Below, in pieces: positions 60,746-64,000 of a stretch of DNA of 64,000 bases (positions are counted from its first letter, which is position 1; every line of letters starts with the position of its first letter). The stretch is from NCBI GenBank assembly GCA_013399695.1, contig VXAU01000197.1:468303-532302 (forward strand). Reading direction: 5' to 3'. The notes under the pieces are model-generated. The model worked only from the letters and a program-made list of their open reading frames with translations. It was not told the DNA's origin and ran no database searches. This DNA is from Formicarius rufipectus (lineage: Eukaryota; Chordata; Aves; Passeriformes; Formicariidae). A program made the translations under genes and the position numbers.

Positions 60746-63700
60746 ATCAGGAATGCTGCCTCAGGTCTCCTGCACCCTCCAAGGATTTCTGGCTGTGCAG
60801 TAGTGCCAGTGACAGTTCAGGTCCTCAGCATGAGGATATCAGTGAAGAGAGGCTTAACAATCCAGTGCTTTCCTGCACCTGTAAAATTCAAGGAGAATAA
60901 GGAATAGGGAACTGAAAGGATTGATTTGTAAGATAAAATGTTAAAAAGGCAAAAGAAAAAAGTGTCTAGCAATACTGTTCTAAGAAATTAACTTCAAGTA
61001 GGAGGTAGGTAAACATCAGAGGAGAATCTGTTGCATCACACAACACAGAAGGATACATGGGGGCAACTCATAAACAGGAAATTTTAGCCTGTACAGCAGG
61101 ACCCATTCAATAGAACAGGGTACATGAGACTGGAAATGGAGAAAGAAAAAACTAGCTTGAGTGACATGCTGGAAAATGTATCAAAGGTACCTACTGCCTG
61201 GGCAGCAAGAGAGAATGAGTGCCCACATATCTGAATTATTTCATTTTTCAGCCTTTGCAACACCAAAGAGCCAGACCAGACACATGAAATGTTATGCCTG
61301 TTCTCAGGACCTGGCCCACCTCCTCTTTAGCAGTCAGCCCTCTGGCCCTGTCAGGTTGGGAAGGATCAGCTGGAGCAGGTGTCATCAGAGACATATCAGC
61401 ACAGTTTTGCTGGGTTTTCTCAGAGCAAGTGGCAGGATCTCTTTTATCACACTGAGCCTTCTCCTGTCAGCAAAGCAGACGGATGAAATTTCCTTCTCTG
61501 GAGACCCCCTCTCTGTTGCTGTGCAGCCAAAGGATTTTGTAGGCTCCTTTACTGTCTTAATTCTCATCAGATTTGCATCGTTATTCAAGGCTAGAAAAAA
61601 TACCATAAAGCTGACTTTAAAATAAAAATCTCTCCACAAAGACCATACCAAAGACTTTTGTTTTTGGCATGTTTGGCAATAGTTTGGGATGTTTTTCTTC
61701 TGAGTATGTGGAAAGTAGGGACTGAGCTGTTTTGTACTAGCTTTTACAAATGCTGAACATCTGGCTCTACTGACATTACTTCAGGTATTCATTCTGAGTC
61801 GTTTAGTCTTGAGTGTTTTTGAACTCAGAAAGAGCAAAGGTGTTTTCTATATTTCAGTAAATGTGCTTAAAATGCAGAACGGTGCCGTGGGTCCAGATTT
61901 GCAATGCTACAGGGAAAACCTGGAAGGAGAATTTAATTTCAGTCCTCTATAAAAAACAGTCTACTCAGCAATTTTGAACCATGTTCAAATTTGATTTTTT
62001 TGAGTGCTTTCATTTTGGGGCATTTTAGTTTGAGTTGTCTTCATTTCCTACCCTTTGAGACTAGGTGAAAGCTTGCTCAAGTGCCAAAATGCATTGAGCA
62101 CGAGATTGAAACACTGGCCCATAACCTTTGTTCTTTCTCTCAGGTGGTTTGTAGTTTCAGAATTTACACAGCAACAAAGGTCCACATAGGGGAAAAATAG
62201 TAAATGCAGTATCTGGCAATCAGCTTTAGAGAGGGAATGAAGAAGACACAGAAGGTACAGGGACAGTACTTCTCAGGTGCTGCTGTTTCTTCGGGCTGGT
62301 CTTCTGTGGTTCTTGTCATCATAAAGCAAACTAGAGGGGTTGGGTTTATATTTCTTTACAGACGTAGTTAAACACTAACAAAAGGCAAGAATAAGCCCAC
62401 TGAATCAGAAAGCAGAGCATTCTTGATGCCCTGGGCTGGTCAGCTGGCAGGACCACTGTTTCAAGGCTATACAAAGAATTGTGAGTGGGAGGACTGAACT
62501 GGTGCCCTGCCATAGTTGGTTTGGGATGCTGCTTGGCACACTCACGTTGCAGTCATTGCCAAAATGGGCAATAAAGCACATCAGATACTTGACAGGATTA
62601 GGCCAGGATAAAGAGAGTCTTGAAGTGAGGAGCTCCCCTTGCAGACTGGCCAGGCCTGGTATCAAGGAGGGATGTGCACAGTGCAAGTCCCTGGTTGTTC
62701 CCACAGTCAGGGCTGTCTTGCTCTAGCACCTCCAACACACAGTGTTTGTCTTGCTTGCAGAGCCATTCCAGGGCAGGAATCCCACAGCTGTTGTATCTGT
62801 GATGTTTCCAGCATGCAGCCATTCCATAGCCTTTGGTTCAGGCTCAGGGGATCCTGCAAGAAGAGGGAGAACTAGGAGGAAGGCTTGTAGCTCAAGTTGA
62901 CAGCTTCTACCAGGAGGCAGGAATTGGCTTGTATTTTTTTGGTTTATTGTTTTCTCTTCCTTGAGTGTAAGACAGGAAATTCTTACATTAATTTAAAACA
63001 AATAAACTTTCCCTACTGAGTGGGAAATTCAGAATAGCTGAATCTCTGTCCAGAGCTGTTATTCCAGGTGATGGAATTGGTATTTGATAAGCAGAGGTAT
63101 TTATTAAACACTTCTAATGTTTATCAGCAGTCTTTATCTGTAAAAAAAATGAGATGTTGCACCATGGAGTTGTCAACCATCACACACAGAAACAATCCCA
63201 CAGCCCAACTACAAACACCTTTGCAACTAAGTGCCAGTACAGTCCCTTGAAATGCCAAGGTTAATAATACATGGATTTTATTTAACTTTTTTTCACTATA
63301 ACTTTAAAAAAGAACCCTCTTGGGTTGCAGTAGAGACAATAAAGGTTGAGGAAAGCAAGCAGTGAAAAAGAATAAAAGAAAAGGTTTAACAGAAGCATAG
63401 GACTTAGGTCTGTTTATTGGGCTGCAGGAGTCCTGTCCAGCTGGAATCAGCATCAGCAGCCCCAGTGACGGGTGCTGTTGGAGTGATGTCTCTATTCAGG
63501 GGGGATTAGACACTGTCTGGCTGCTGCCTGAAAAATCATTATTTTTAGTGCCATGTCCCTCTAGTCGGTTTTTGTTCCCCTCCTGACAACATGCAGTTGG
63601 GATACATTTTATCTTCCCCCTCCCCTTGTACCAGGTTTTGAACAAATAGAATTTTCTCTGGTTGTTAAGAAGTTTTCCCTGGCCCTTTTTTCTTGTTTCC

Positions 63701-64000
63701 TACCAGAGGATGATGGATTTGGTCATTTCTAAGGACCTTCCCAGCTGTTTTGGACATGGAGACAAAAACAAGCTTGGAGAGATTCATTGATATCATGGAA
63801 GATTAGCCTGGGAGTTTAAGGATTTCTTTCAAAAAGAAATTTTTTTCCCAGTGTGACTCTTTCCTGGTGTGCATGACTAAAACACCCATGATAGGGGATC
63901 AGTGCAAAGATGGAGGGATCTAACCCTCAGCTGCTGTAAACCAGCACTGCCCAGTAAAGGTCAGTACAACCTACCCATGTTTACACCTGCTGGCACCCCA
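60746..64000. other. Non-coding stretch to window end, no gene seen
   Basis: No T-box exon or CpG island that would mark the 5' end of TBX1 was found, and no other exon, repeat or RNA gene was recognised. Confidence 0.45.

Noticed and set aside
12366..64000. TBX1 exons
   Set aside because: I looked for T-box words (such as the RMFPTFQVKLFG and AVTAYQNHRI regions) in the translations and by eye and saw none; a profile search could overturn this.
1..64000. tRNA, rRNA, CRISPR array, bacterial operon or retroviral genes
   Set aside because: No cloverleaf-like B-box context, no spaced direct repeats and no gag/pol-like translation were found; the DNA is vertebrate.

Overview
The window is vertebrate nuclear DNA, almost certainly avian. 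It opens inside the 3' half of a septin gene whose exons match SEPT5 (septin-5). It continues into an intact GP1BB gene (platelet glycoprotein Ib beta) and then runs for more than 50 kb without any recognisable coding exon. The bird assignment rests on a diagnostic CR1 retroposon 3' end on the minus strand at about 38.1-38.4 kb, a second CR1 scrap at 39.7 kb, an older CR1-like piece at 54.9 kb, and very low repeat density overall. I cannot name the species.

Layout: 1-4789 holds the last five coding exons of SEPT5 on the plus strand, all with canonical GT-AG junctions and a readable frame. About 4.8-8.3 kb is probably SEPT5 3' UTR with two AATAAA signals. About 8.3-10.8 kb is a short intergenic or 5' GP1BB region. 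GP1BB coding sequence is at 10910-11500, with its 3' UTR and AATAAA near 12.34 kb. A 40-bp-unit minisatellite at 12.70-12.95 kb abuts a small CpG island at 12.93-13.20 kb that contains a consensus splice donor. From 13.2 kb to the end the DNA is non-coding as far as I can read. It contains simple repeats, CR1 pieces and several stretches dense in forkhead, homeodomain, T-box, E-box and GATA motifs.

SEPT5 and GP1BB are neighbours on the same strand in human 22q11.2, and TBX1 is the next gene downstream in mammals. No T-box exon is visible here. If synteny holds, the 12.4-64 kb tract is the upstream regulatory landscape of TBX1. The most notable signal is a perfect palindromic double forkhead site at 59019-59033. 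Further forkhead clusters lie at 53.70-53.84 kb and 60.36 kb, and a T-box/E-box-rich block lies at 15.54-15.92 kb. These are pattern-based inferences; cross-species alignment or chromatin data would be needed to call them enhancers. I found no new protein-coding system, no RNA gene and no CRISPR array.
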